A DNA stretch of 54,618 bases from a virus. Shown here in pieces: positions 24,064-30,810 of this stretch. Both the position numbers and the translations under genes were made by a program. The first letter of the stretch is position 1, and every line of letters begins with the position of its first letter. Under the pieces are notes generated by a model that was given only the letters and a program-made list of their open reading frames with translations, had not been told where the DNA came from and made no database searches. The stretch lies in IMG/VR virus record IMGVR_UViG_3300037225_000325, positions 1 through 54,618 of that record; one strand, given 5' to 3'.

Positions 24064-24498
24064 ATGGCTAACACAACTCCCGTCCTTGTCAGACTTTCTC
24101 CCGAAAAACTCGCCTTCCTGGATTCTGAGGCCGCACGTCTCGGGGTCCCAAGGGCAACGGTGATCCAATTGATGATAGAGGATAGCAAAAACCAGAAGGG
24201 GGATAAAATGACATTCAACGGGTCTCCGAAACAAAACAAATGGGCGGCGGAAATACTGAAGAGCGCAGCATTGACAGATGAGCAAATCGACAACCTCCTG
24301 AGATGGGGAGGCCCCACGATGTATAAAGCGGGCGTGATGGACGTAACGATAATCATAGACAACCGTAGCAGGCTCACGGCCTATGCTGATGCCCTCGGAA
24401 AACACTATCAGAAAACGGCTGAGGAAAAACAGGCTGTTGCTAATGAGGCTGCCAACATTGTTCACCACATCGCCGATTTTCACACCGGGAGAAATTAA
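24064..24498 (+). CDS. Ribbon-helix-helix protein with extra helical domain
   Basis: 144 residues. Residues 1-45 are an Arc/CopG-type ribbon-helix-helix: VLVRLSPEKLAFLDSEAARL then GVPRATVIQLMIED. The remainder (PKQNKWAAEILKSAALTDEQ onward) is a separate helical domain. Its N-terminus is almost identical to the next gene, pointing to a tandem duplication with gain or loss of the second domain. Likely a transcription repressor binding as a dimer; candidate target is the palindrome at 22092 or the AGTAT boxes. Confidence 0.7.
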   Translation: MANTTPVLVRLSPEKLAFLDSEAARLGVPRATVIQLMIEDSKNQKGDKMTFNGSPKQNKWAAEILKSAALTDEQIDNLLRWGGPTMYKAGVMDVTIIIDNRSRLTAYADALGKHYQKTAEEKQAVANEAANIVHHIADFHTGRN

Positions 24499-24499
24499 C

Positions 24500-24649
24500 A
24501 TGTCTAACTCAACCCCCGTCCTCGTCCGCCTCTCCCCCGACAAAATCGCGTTCCTGGACTCCGCGGCCGCCCGGCTCGGGGTCCCAAGGGCAACGGTGAT
24601 CCAATTGTGGATCGCCGAGAAACAGTGCGCGGGGAAAAAGGGGAAATAG
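24500..24649 (+). CDS. Short ribbon-helix-helix protein (49 aa)
   Basis: VLVRLSPDKIAFLDSAAARL then GVPRATVIQLWIAEK: the DNA-binding domain alone, paralogous to the first 45 residues of the preceding gene. GGGAG upstream. Could compete for the same operator or form mixed dimers (inference). Confidence 0.7.
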   Translation: MSNSTPVLVRLSPDKIAFLDSAAARLGVPRATVIQLWIAEKQCAGKKGK

Positions 24650-24910
24650 GCGCCTCCGGCGGCCCTTTCTTTTGCCTGTGTCTCAGCATAGAACCTCTTT
24701 CTTTCCTGTCCCTTTTCCGGGTGGTCCGGGGGAAGCAGCCAAAGAGGTTCGATAGTCCAGGGGCCCTAAAGTGAGCTTGGGACAGTCGAGGTCGTCAAAG
24801 ATCCCGGTATGCCGGTTGAGAGAAGACGATGGACCCTCGATGGATTTGATACGACTTCCATATACCCTTTCGGGCGAGGGAGGCGGAACCGCTTAGAACT
24901 CCCCCATAGC
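24650..24910. other. Non-coding block between converging transcripts
   Basis: About 260 bp without a credible gene. It holds 10-bp inverted arms GAACCTCTTT (24691-24700) and AAAGAGGTTC (24741-24750), and a GC-rich GCC/GGC turn followed by CTTTCTTTT near 24650-24672 that may end the plus transcript. On the minus strand 24686-24892 is open for 69 codons and reads protein-like (GSRIKSIEGPSSSL, LDCPKLTLGPLDYR) but has no ATG, GTG or TTG near its beginning. It could be a remnant gene or a second structured RNA. Confidence 0.4.
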
Positions 24911-24914
24911 ACAG

Positions 24915-24947
24915 AAAAACGGGCACCCTGATTTCTCAAAGTGCCCG
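24915..24947 (-). terminator. Rho-independent terminator of the small RNA
   Basis: Minus strand 7-bp arms CGGGCAC (24947-24941) and GTGCCCG (24926-24920) with a 14-nt loop, then five T. Strong and simple. Confidence 0.8.
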
Positions 24948-25042
24948 ATATGCTTTCGGCGTTTGTGGAGAACAGAAGGCACGAGGCTTTTTTGTTCACG
25001 CCGGGGAAGCCTACATCAAATTGTTGTCTACTATTCTCCACA
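24915..25042 (-). ncRNA. Candidate structured small RNA (~125 nt)
   Basis: It begins at the predicted start of the promoter at 25048-25076 and ends at an intrinsic terminator. The first nine bases (TGTGGAGAA, 25042-25034) pair perfectly with TTCTCCACA (24972-24964). Inside, AGGCTT (25012-25007) pairs with AAGCCT (24989-24984). The loop CGGCGT (25003-24998) can pair with ACGCCG (24962-24957) beyond the outer stem, forming a pseudoknot. The 3' hairpin CGGGCAC/GTGCCCG is followed by TTTTT. No gene follows on this strand, so it is not a leader. A competing reading is a leaderless GTG frame (25041-24766, 91 codons), but that would run through the terminator. Confidence 0.62.
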
Positions 25043-25047
25043 TCCTT

Positions 25048-25076
25048 AGTGTAGAGACCTTACGGATGGATGTCAA
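25048..25076 (-). promoter_or_regulatory. Sigma70-type promoter for the small RNA
   Basis: Minus strand TTGACA, 17-nt spacer, TACACT. Expected +1 is at 25041-25042, which is also the first base of the outer stem of the RNA. Between here and the next gene (25196) there is about 120 bp with no convincing feature other than a weaker TTGACA-17-TTTATC at 25164-25192. Confidence 0.65.
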
Positions 25077-25195
25077 GGTTTATTTTGTCCGGCCCGTAAC
25101 CTTACCGCCCTTGGTAGCCTCTCGGCCCCTATACCCAGGCAAATGAGTTTGTGGAGTTGTGGCGATAAATTCTCGGGCCGGACGTTTGTCAAATT

Positions 25196-25504
25196 CTATC
25201 CCTCCACGGGCGCCGCAGGCTCTGCCGGTTTCGCTGCTGCTTCGAGGGTATCTGCCAGAGCATTGAGCTTGTCTACGGCTGTTTCGATGGCCGGGGTGTC
25301 GTCTATTCCGTATGCCTGCGAGACCTGATCGGCCAGGGCCTTAATCTCCGTCACTGCATCATTCACCGCCGTCTGAATCTTGATTACCACTGCCGCCAAA
25401 TCGTCTAACGCTGCCATGATTCGTGCCTCCATGTTTTTGATTTCCTGCAACTCCTGCAGGATTGAAGCCCGGTTCCACCGTTTCCACCATATCGGATATC
25501 CCAA
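25196..25504 (-). CDS. Small helical protein (coiled coil, ~102 aa)
   Basis: Best start is a TTG at 25504 preceded by AAAGGAGGTAAC; an internal ATG at 25417 after GGAGG is also possible (73 residues). The sequence is a long amphipathic helix (LDDLAAVVIKIQTAVNDAVT, IETAVDKLNALADTLEAAAK) with a Pro/Ala tail. It resembles small phage coiled-coil proteins of unknown role. Last gene of the replication operon. Confidence 0.65.
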   Translation of the reverse strand: MGYPIWWKRWNRASILQELQEIKNMEARIMAALDDLAAVVIKIQTAVNDAVTEIKALADQVSQAYGIDDTPAIETAVDKLNALADTLEAAAKPAEPAAPVEG

Positions 25505-25559
25505 GTTACCTCCTTTCCTTGCTCCTGGCGTTCGGTGACGCAACTTTCATAGCGTGAGG

Positions 25560-26042
25560 CTACCTTGTCATTCTTTCCTCTGCAAGCACTGCGACCCCCA
25601 GAGCGGCAAAGTTGTGGTCACTCCACCCCGGCACCGTCAATGAGCCCGACTTGCTCCGTTTGTGGGCCATTCCAAATCTTTCCACCATACATTCTTTGAG
25701 CCACCTGTCCGCACCTTTCTTCTCGATGCTGAACGCCTTCAGGACATCGCTTCGGGGTATCTTCCATACCGGAAGCGTGACGCCCTTAGCGGCCTGCTCG
25801 AAACGTCCTACCCATTCGCAGGTTTCCAGGGTATCATTGCCTACCTGCTGGCCATAGGACCGAATGCGTTCGATAACGACAAGACCTACTTTTGCTATAA
25901 CCCCTTCACGGAAGCTTGGCAGCGATAGAAATTCACACATCTTTTCGTTTTCTATGTGGCCTGGCTCGCCCGTTTGCTTGTCTGTATCCCAAAGGACGTA
26001 CGCGCTCATTGTCTGACCCGGATCGATAGCAAGTAGCTTCAC
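25560..26042 (-). CDS. RuvC-like Holliday junction resolvase
   Basis: 160 residues from GTG at 26042 with AAGGAGG upstream. RNase H-like catalytic pattern: LLAIDPGQTMSAYVLWD (D7), VGLVVIERIRSYG (E58) and PGWSDHNFAALGVAVLAEE (D142, next to H143). These match RuvC-type phage resolvases, which cut branched DNA during replication or before packaging. Located in the replication operon. Confidence 0.8.
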   Translation of the reverse strand: MKLLAIDPGQTMSAYVLWDTDKQTGEPGHIENEKMCEFLSLPSFREGVIAKVGLVVIERIRSYGQQVGNDTLETCEWVGRFEQAAKGVTLPVWKIPRSDVLKAFSIEKKGADRWLKECMVERFGMAHKRSKSGSLTVPGWSDHNFAALGVAVLAEERMTR

Positions 26043-26069
26043 TTTTCCCTCCTTTCCCTCTCGCTTATC

Positions 26070-26294
26070 CTAGCGCTCAGTATCGACGGGGAGACATAGC
26101 GGCACATCTTCATAGTTCTCTGTCCATTCCACATCAACATTCCGGCACGAGGCAACCACCACGAGAACATGGAAGCGCCGGCCGGGGTTATTCCTGGCAA
26201 GCCGTTCCGCTTCCTGGCGCGCGGATTGCTCCGTAAAATGTTTGACTCCCGGGCATCTGCTTCCCTCATTCCAAACCATCCAAAAAGCAGTCAT
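26070..26294 (-). CDS. Hypothetical protein (74 aa)
   Basis: MTAFWMVWNEGSRCPGVKHF, then TEQSARQEAERLARNNPGRR and FHVLVVVAS. A helix between two strands; a type of small phage protein often seen near replication genes. AGGAGGGA precedes the ATG. A frame on the same strand (26039-26269) is a shadow. Confidence 0.65.
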   Translation of the reverse strand: MTAFWMVWNEGSRCPGVKHFTEQSARQEAERLARNNPGRRFHVLVVVASCRNVDVEWTENYEDVPLCLPVDTER

Positions 26295-26325
26295 GTCTTA
26301 TCCCTCCTCTGGGAAATCAGGGTCA

Positions 26326-26829
26326 TCACTGTAGTTTTCTAACCGCCTCTCTAAACGTGATCCCCTCTTTCTTCATTACAAAATCAATCGTATCCCCGTG
26401 CCATCCGCAAGAACCAGACCAACACTTAAAACGGTTGTGCCTTATACTCATGGACGGGCTGTTGTCATCATGAAAAGGACAGAGCATAAGGTTTCTCCTT
26501 ACGACAATTCCATACCCTTCCGCAAGGGCAACGGCATCCTGGGCCTTCGCAATATCCTTCTCGCCTTCCGTCACTTCGTTTCTGATTTCTCCCTTCATGG
26601 CTGCTCCCCGGTAGACGATCTCTTTCAAGTCCTTTCTGATCTGCTTCCCAAGTTCCTGAATATGGTAAATTTCCAAGGCGCGAGGCCAGTTATTGCCTGG
26701 AGGCGTCCTGTCAAACCGAGCGTTATGGCCCCACAAGAGCACGAGGTTATCTGTAATCCTATTCTCCAGATATTCAATCCGGCGCTCGTGTTTCCACTCA
26801 TCGGGAAACTCAGCCTTAAACTCAGCCAT
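26326..26829 (-). CDS. Protein with CHC2 primase-type zinc finger
   Basis: 167 residues from the ATG at 26829, which overlaps the helicase stop by 8 bp (a longer start at 26850 is possible). Residues 1-105 are charged helices. The C-terminal part is a CHC2 zinc domain: C117-P-F-H120, then FKCWSGSCGWHGDTIDFVM with C136 and C141. In DnaG this finger binds template DNA, but the Toprim catalytic domain is missing, so this may be a split primase subunit or a loader. Next to the DnaB-like helicase. Confidence 0.78.
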   Translation of the reverse strand: MAEFKAEFPDEWKHERRIEYLENRITDNLVLLWGHNARFDRTPPGNNWPRALEIYHIQELGKQIRKDLKEIVYRGAAMKGEIRNEVTEGEKDIAKAQDAVALAEGYGIVVRRNLMLCPFHDDNSPSMSIRHNRFKCWSGSCGWHGDTIDFVMKKEGITFREAVRKLQ

Positions 26830-27628
26830 TCTCTCGGTTTGACTTCTCATAGTATCTGTTCTCCATTCGGTTTAGGGTAAGGGGGATTTTTATGTCTATG
26901 ATGCCGCGGCGCCTGTTCTTCGCAATCTTGCACACAGTGAGGCTCTTGTCTTCTGGGTGGCGCCACACGTAAAGGACGGTATCTGCCTCTTGTTCGATGA
27001 AGGATGAATCCCGGATGCTCCCAAGCCCAAGCTCTCCGTCCTGATCCCTTGTTTTCATGGTATGACAGACCAGAAACATAATCATCCGGCGCGTCACGGC
27101 TATCCTTTTGAGGTCCCGCACTACTTGGCCGATGACCATACTCATGTTCTGGCGGGCTATCAGGCCCACGAGAAAGTGAAGGTGATCTATGTAAACCGCT
27201 TTAACGTCATGCTTCACATTGGCTTCAATAACCCTATCCTCTATCCATGCCGAAGTTTTGTCTTTCAAGGCGAGGGGCATGAAGATGTGTCCGTGATAGT
27301 CAAGGTGGATCTTATCGGCAAATTCCTGCTCTTCCATCTCGTACGAGAACCACAGGGGCAGGATGGACTTTTCCATGAGAGATTGGGTGAAGGTCTGGCA
27401 AAGGGTAGTCTTTCCATGCCCGGATATGCCCGACACTACAACAAGCTGTCCGGGATAGAAACCGCCGTCAAGGGCCTTGTCGAGGGAAGCCAGCCCCGAC
27501 TGAACAGGTTTAAGCCGCTCCCGGCCGGCGTACTTCTGGACAAGAATCTCCTTGAGAGAAACAACCCGGTCTTCTCCCTCGTAGGAAGAAAGGGTAAGTT
27601 CCTTGTCTATAGTTTCAGATATTGTCAA
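26822..27628 (-). CDS. DnaB-like replicative helicase
   Basis: 268 residues from TTG at 27628, preceded by GAGG and overlapping the previous stop. RecA-type ATPase: VQSGLASLDKALDGGFYPGQ, Walker A GISGHGKTT (~67), then FSYEMEEQEFADKI, Walker B VKAVYIDHLHFL, and a distal arginine-rich strand DSSFIEQEADTVLYVWR. This is the C-terminal motor of the DnaB family without the N-terminal DnaG-binding domain, a common phage form. Works with the adjacent zinc-finger protein and replisome organiser. Confidence 0.85.
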   Translation of the reverse strand: MTISETIDKELTLSSYEGEDRVVSLKEILVQKYAGRERLKPVQSGLASLDKALDGGFYPGQLVVVSGISGHGKTTLCQTFTQSLMEKSILPLWFSYEMEEQEFADKIHLDYHGHIFMPLALKDKTSAWIEDRVIEANVKHDVKAVYIDHLHFLVGLIARQNMSMVIGQVVRDLKRIAVTRRMIMFLVCHTMKTRDQDGELGLGSIRDSSFIEQEADTVLYVWRHPEDKSLTVCKIAKNRRRGIIDIKIPLTLNRMENRYYEKSNRENG

Positions 27629-28307
27629 GATTGACCTCGGATGCCCATAAAGATTGAGTTGGTTTGGATATGGGTTTATCTGCCCGGTTAAGCCAGTTGA
27701 CAGCGGTGCGTCTGGTACAGGTCCGGCTGTTAGTCTTACACCAAGCCTCACACTTGGCTATCTGAAGGTCTATATCGATGCCTTTATAGGCTGGAGACTC
27801 TTTCAACATGCGTAGCCATTCTTCGTCTGTCATCTTTTTCGGTCGTTTTCCGTTCTTCTTTTCAGGGGGAATAATAGGGGGTTTAGAAGATGAAGAAGAA
27901 GAAGAAGAAGAAGAAGGGGCCGTTACATCATGCGTTACATCTGCGTTACATGCCTTGTCTCTGTAACGGTGTATCCTTGCAAGTCCTTGTTTTCTAACCC
28001 TTTCCTCACGTACCATGCGTCTATTTTCTACCGTTACAATTTCGTTTCCTTCATCGTTACAAAACGTTACATCACCTATATTTAGGGCGGAAATTTCGCG
28101 CAATGCTGTTTGTAATTCTTCATGGTGACAGCCAAACATCTGTGCTAATTGTGGAACAGGACCAGTTAATTTACCCCGGTCAGGAGCATCCCACATGCAG
28201 CACAACATTTCGTGCCACACCCCACGGGTAGACATGGATGCCATTTGAACCTGTGTGTCTCGTCTCCAATCGCCGGGGTAGAACTGAAAAGCAGGTGCTT
28301 TGTTCAT
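27615..28307 (-). CDS. Replisome organiser-like protein (DUF1376 type)
   Basis: 230 residues. The N-terminus AFQFYPGDWRRDTQVQMASM and RGVWHEMLCCMWDAPDRGKL is the winged-helix region typical of DUF1376 replication proteins. A run of ten Ser in the middle is encoded by a GAA-type triplet tract (on the plus strand) and separates it from a C-terminal domain (DEEWLRMLKESPAYKGIDID, RRTAVNWLNRAD). Likely binds the origin and recruits the helicase encoded downstream. Its ribosome site is buried in a leader hairpin (28316-28379). Confidence 0.75.
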   Translation of the reverse strand: MNKAPAFQFYPGDWRRDTQVQMASMSTRGVWHEMLCCMWDAPDRGKLTGPVPQLAQMFGCHHEELQTALREISALNIGDVTFCNDEGNEIVTVENRRMVREERVRKQGLARIHRYRDKACNADVTHDVTAPSSSSSSSSSSKPPIIPPEKKNGKRPKKMTDEEWLRMLKESPAYKGIDIDLQIAKCEAWCKTNSRTCTRRTAVNWLNRADKPISKPTQSLWASEVNLDNI

Positions 28308-28315
28308 AAGATGGA

Positions 28316-28379
28316 CGGGCCTCCCTTTCGCTGTTGCGAGGCAGCTATGGATGAGAGGTTGGTCTCAGCGAGAGGCCCG
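28316..28379 (-). promoter_or_regulatory. Leader hairpin sequestering the replication-gene ribosome site
   Basis: Minus strand arms CGGGCCTC (28379-28372) and GAGGCCCG (28323-28316) pair perfectly; the inner CGCTG (28370-28366) pairs with CAGCG (28333-28329). The only ribosome-site-like GGGAGG (28325-28320) is inside the closing arm, 12 nt before the ATG. Translation of the replisome organiser may therefore need unfolding or a trans factor. Confidence 0.5.
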
Positions 28380-28386
28380 CCGCTTC

Positions 28387-28434
28387 TTAACTTACTTTCA
28401 TTTGTGAACATAATTTATCCAAAACGCCTCGCAT
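28387..28434 (-). CDS. Possible 15-aa leader peptide
   Basis: MRGVLDKLCSQMKVS, with the ATG 6 nt after the -10 of the promoter below and stop just before the hairpin. It fits the leaderless pattern of this phage and could couple translation to folding of the hairpin. Very short, so low confidence. Confidence 0.3.
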   Translation of the reverse strand: MRGVLDKLCSQMKVS

Positions 28435-28440
28435 ACCAAC

Positions 28441-28469
28441 AGTGAAACATACCCCGAGGAGCTTGTCAA
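28441..28469 (-). promoter_or_regulatory. Promoter for the replication operon
   Basis: Minus strand TTGACA, 17-nt spacer, TTCACT (weak -10). Same spacing as the other promoters here, and a start codon 6 nt later. Confidence 0.45.
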
Positions 28470-28483
28470 ACTATTTCTTATTA

Positions 28484-28672
28484 TCAGAGGGTTTTAGCTT
28501 GAAGATCAAAAAAATCCTCCTGCCGCCGGCATATGACTACCTTCCCTTCCCTGTCCATGAGGTAATGCCAACTGTGTGAAATAAAACCCCTACTTCCCCC
28601 GCTGGCTTCTATTGTGCAGGCTCTTCCCGTTGTCCTGGTGTACTCTTTGCAATACTCTTCTTGCCACGTCAT
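28484..28672 (-). CDS. Hypothetical protein (62 aa)
   Basis: Start at 28672 by ATGA overlap with the zinc-ribbon gene. MTWQEEYCKEYTRTTGRACT, then a beta-rich end with SWHYLMDREGKVVICRRQED. Not recognised. Translated with the upstream gene. Confidence 0.6.
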   Translation of the reverse strand: MTWQEEYCKEYTRTTGRACTIEASGGSRGFISHSWHYLMDREGKVVICRRQEDFFDLQAKTL

Positions 28673-29448
28673 CCCTTCCCCTTCATATCCAGACAGTCCT
28701 TGCACGTCACCTCTGACCATATCCCCGTGAGCTTATACGTCTTGGGACATCTTGTCTTGACGCCATCGATCACGCATACCTGAGAATCGCCCCGGTTGCA
28801 GAACGGCCTGCCTTCGATGCCATAGTGGAGCTTTTTCTTATAGTCGTAGTAGGGCAATAGATAGCCTGGATGCCGCTTGAGAAACCTTGGCATCTCTGTT
28901 TTTGTCCTCTTCACCCGGCAGTCATGGCAATACTTTGTTGCTGATGATGTTCTCAAGATAGCCGTGCCACAATCGACACATGGTTGATAAGTGGACGGAT
29001 CTGCCAGCCCTTCAGGTCCGCCCTGGGTTCCGCTGTCTCTTCCTGAAGATCGTGTTGAAGTAACCCCCTCTGAGGGTATGGGCTGGACAACATGATTAGT
29101 CTGGTTTAGGTCATGCGCATCACCCCCCGGTATTGCAACTTTTGATTGCTTCCATATTGCAACTGATTGCAACTTATTCCCGCCCTCCCGGTCGCTCACC
29201 TGTTCGATGCGCATTTTACAGTCGGCGTTATCACCGTCAGGGGCCTTGTCGGCCCACCCCGAACCACGTCTTGGTGACGCAGTGCCCGGTATTGGACGGG
29301 AAATCTTCTTCGTGTGATCGGCGGTCTGGAGCGTCAAGGGGAAGCCGGAGTTGAAGTCCTTGACCAGTTTCCGCCATTGGTCGCTGTCCTTGTCCAGTGA
29401 GCCGAAGGATAGGTTGAGAGATTCGCAATACTGCCTGAAATCGATCAT
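28669..29448 (-). CDS. Zinc-ribbon protein of unknown role
   Basis: 259 residues. N-terminal IDFRQYCESLNLSFGSLDKD with a low-complexity middle (~45-150). Two Cys clusters follow: CVDCGTAILRTSSATKYCHD (CxxC...CxxC) and a C-terminal CPKTYKLTGIWSEVTCKDC preceded by FCNRGDSQVC. Probably binds zinc and nucleic acid. In the same operon as an N-terminally adjacent 65-aa gene; upstream of the replication genes. Confidence 0.6.
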   Translation of the reverse strand: MIDFRQYCESLNLSFGSLDKDSDQWRKLVKDFNSGFPLTLQTADHTKKISRPIPGTASPRRGSGWADKAPDGDNADCKMRIEQVSDREGGNKLQSVAIWKQSKVAIPGGDAHDLNQTNHVVQPIPSEGVTSTRSSGRDSGTQGGPEGLADPSTYQPCVDCGTAILRTSSATKYCHDCRVKRTKTEMPRFLKRHPGYLLPYYDYKKKLHYGIEGRPFCNRGDSQVCVIDGVKTRCPKTYKLTGIWSEVTCKDCLDMKGKG

Positions 29449-29642
29449 TTAGGCGCCTTGAACTTGAACGTCAATTCAGGGTATGCTTTCTCATAGGCAT
29501 CTTTCACAGAAGAAGCTATGAACTCAATCCCACACTTCCCCTGTTCTTCGGCTACCCTGAGAGCAAGCTCTTTATCAACCGTGAACTTGACCCCCCGGCG
29601 AAGGTACGACATGAAGGCTTTGGAATAGATTCGAGTTTTCAT
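29445..29642 (-). CDS. Small protein (65 aa), leaderless start
   Basis: MKTRIYSKAFMSYLRRGVKF, then TVDKELALRVAEEQGKCGIE and FIASSVKDAYEKAYPELTF. The ATG is 7 nt after the -10 box and no ribosome site precedes it. ATGA overlap with the zinc-ribbon gene. Basic N-terminus with a strand-helix character, possibly a small DNA-binding regulator. Confidence 0.6.
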   Translation of the reverse strand: MKTRIYSKAFMSYLRRGVKFTVDKELALRVAEEQGKCGIEFIASSVKDAYEKAYPELTFKFKAPK

Positions 29643-29649
29643 AATAGGA

Positions 29650-29678
29650 AGCGTACACCATAAGTGAAAGGTTGTCAA
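29650..29678 (-). promoter_or_regulatory. Sigma70-type promoter, minus (leaderless 65-aa gene)
   Basis: Minus strand TTGACA, 17-nt spacer, TACGCT, then 7 nt to the ATG at 29642. Divergent from the plus promoter 29731-29759, with about 52 bp between the two -35 boxes. Confidence 0.6.
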
Positions 29679-29730
29679 GCCCTGAATTGTGTACCCGTCA
29701 AACTTTTTTCAAAAATAGTTCATTTGGTGC

Positions 29731-29759
29731 TTGACAAGGGTTCACCCGTAGTGTAAGAT
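29731..29759 (+). promoter_or_regulatory. Sigma70-type promoter, plus accessory operon
   Basis: TTGACA, 17-nt spacer, TAAGAT. An in-frame ATG (29770) lies 10 nt beyond. The spacer contains GGGTTCACCC, a small inverted repeat that could be an operator. Drives the accessory genes from 29.9 kb. Confidence 0.65.
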
Positions 29760-29931
29760 TACCTTAACGATGGAAACAGGAGACACCAAGATGAAATGGC
29801 ATTTGCCCTGGACGACAAATACTTTAAACCACTGGCCCGGGCAACTTAAATCATGCTGCCCATCTCTCAAATCCACACTCTCTCACATCGGCGTATTGCT
29901 CTGTGGGTGGGCGGCAAAAAAGGAGGAAAGA

Positions 29932-30810
29932 ATGGCTACTTTTACGATTATGCACCTATTCAATGATTCAGTCCTGTTTGAGATTGAGGCCGATAGTTTC
30001 ATAAAAGCCGTTGAAGCGGCGCTTAAAGCACGTGCCGACCTTCAGGGTGCCAACCTTCGGGGTGCCAACCTTCGGGGTGCCAACCTTCGGGGTGCCGTCC
30101 TTCGGGATGCCAACCTTCAGGGTGCCGACCTTCAGGGTGCCGTCCTTTGGGGTGCCAACCTTCAGGATGCCAACCTTCGGGGTGCCGACCTTCGGGGTGC
30201 CAACCTTCGGGGTGCCGACCTTCGGGGTGCCGTCCTTCGGGATGCCAACCTTCAGGATGCCAACCTTCAGGGTGCCGACCTTCGGGGTGCCAACCTTTGG
30301 GGTGCCAACCTTCGGGGTGCCAACCTTCGGGGTGCCGACCTTCAGGGTGCCGACCTTCAGGGTGCCAACCTTTGGGGTGCCAACCTTCGGGATGCCAACC
30401 TTCAGGATGCCAACCTTCAGGGGGCCGACCTTCGGGGTGCCGACCTTCAGGGTGCCAACCTTCGGGGTGCCAACCTTCGGGGTGCCAACCTTCGGGGTGC
30501 CAACCTTCGGGGTGCCGACCTTCGGGATTTTCTCAGCACTAATTCCGTCCAAACAGTACTTACTATCACCGATTGGGGGCAACTGCCCGATGATCTTACC
30601 CTCGAACTAATGCGCCACGATGCCGAATCGTGCGGGGAAGAGGCAATGACTGTATGGGCCAAGGGCGGGGCCTGCCCGTTTAATAACAGTGTCCGTGATT
30701 ATAAATTCACCGAGAGCCACGCCCTATGGCAACCAGGTCCGCCCACGATGAGAGGCCGCAAGTTGCTTGAAGCGCTTTGGGTCAGCAAAGGAGGCCGCAT
30801 ATGGGATTGA
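29932..30810 (+). CDS. Pentapeptide repeat protein
   Basis: 292 residues from the ATG at 29932 (AAGGAGGAAAGA upstream); the frame is open back to an ATG at 29770 that lies just after the promoter, so a longer form with 54 extra residues is possible. Residues 1-34 are a short N-terminal domain. Residues 35-199 are 33 uninterrupted pentapeptides of type A(N/D/V)L(R/Q/W)(G/D). The C-terminal ~93 residues (LPDDLTLELMRHDAESCGEE ...) form a separate domain with two Cys. Long pentapeptide helices can mimic DNA and act on gyrase (Qnr, MfpA); here that is only a possibility. Confidence 0.85.
   Translation: MATFTIMHLFNDSVLFEIEADSFIKAVEAALKARADLQGANLRGANLRGANLRGAVLRDANLQGADLQGAVLWGANLQDANLRGADLRGANLRGADLRGAVLRDANLQDANLQGADLRGANLWGANLRGANLRGADLQGADLQGANLWGANLRDANLQDANLQGADLRGADLQGANLRGANLRGANLRGANLRGADLRDFLSTNSVQTVLTITDWGQLPDDLTLELMRHDAESCGEEAMTVWAKGGACPFNNSVRDYKFTESHALWQPGPPTMRGRKLLEALWVSKGGRIWD
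30034..30528 (+). repeat. 15-bp tandem repeat tract (33 copies) inside the pentapeptide gene
   Basis: Units of the type GGTGCCAACCTTCGG with very few variable bases (AAC/GAC/GTC; CGG/CAG/TGG; GGT/GAT). Nucleotide identity is far higher than protein constraint requires, indicating recent expansion. Because the unit is a multiple of 3, other frames and the minus strand also stay open; these are shadows. Confidence 0.9.

Noticed and set aside
23421-24377. Minus-strand frame of 318 codons opposite the regulatory genes
   Set aside because: It lies over three plus-strand genes with good ribosome sites, a promoter and recognisable ribbon-helix-helix domains; its composition is that of an antisense frame.
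24766-25041. Leaderless GTG frame (91 codons) from the promoter at 25048-25076
   Set aside because: It runs through a strong terminator and coincides with paired RNA elements; low-complexity Ser-rich sequence. Kept as the competing reading of the small RNA.
25164-25192. TTGACA-17-TTTATC promoter-like sequence on the minus strand
   Set aside because: The -10 box is poor, it overlaps the end of the coiled-coil gene, and no start codon or RNA structure lines up with it; the better promoter lies 100 bp further on.
27880-27920. GAA triplet tract as a regulatory microsatellite
   Set aside because: It simply encodes the ten-Ser linker of the replisome organiser; no other feature attaches to it.
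29968-30662. Long open frames on both strands across the pentapeptide tract
   Set aside because: They result from the 15-bp repeat having no stop in those frames; only the plus frame with a ribosome site and non-repeat flanking domains is convincing.
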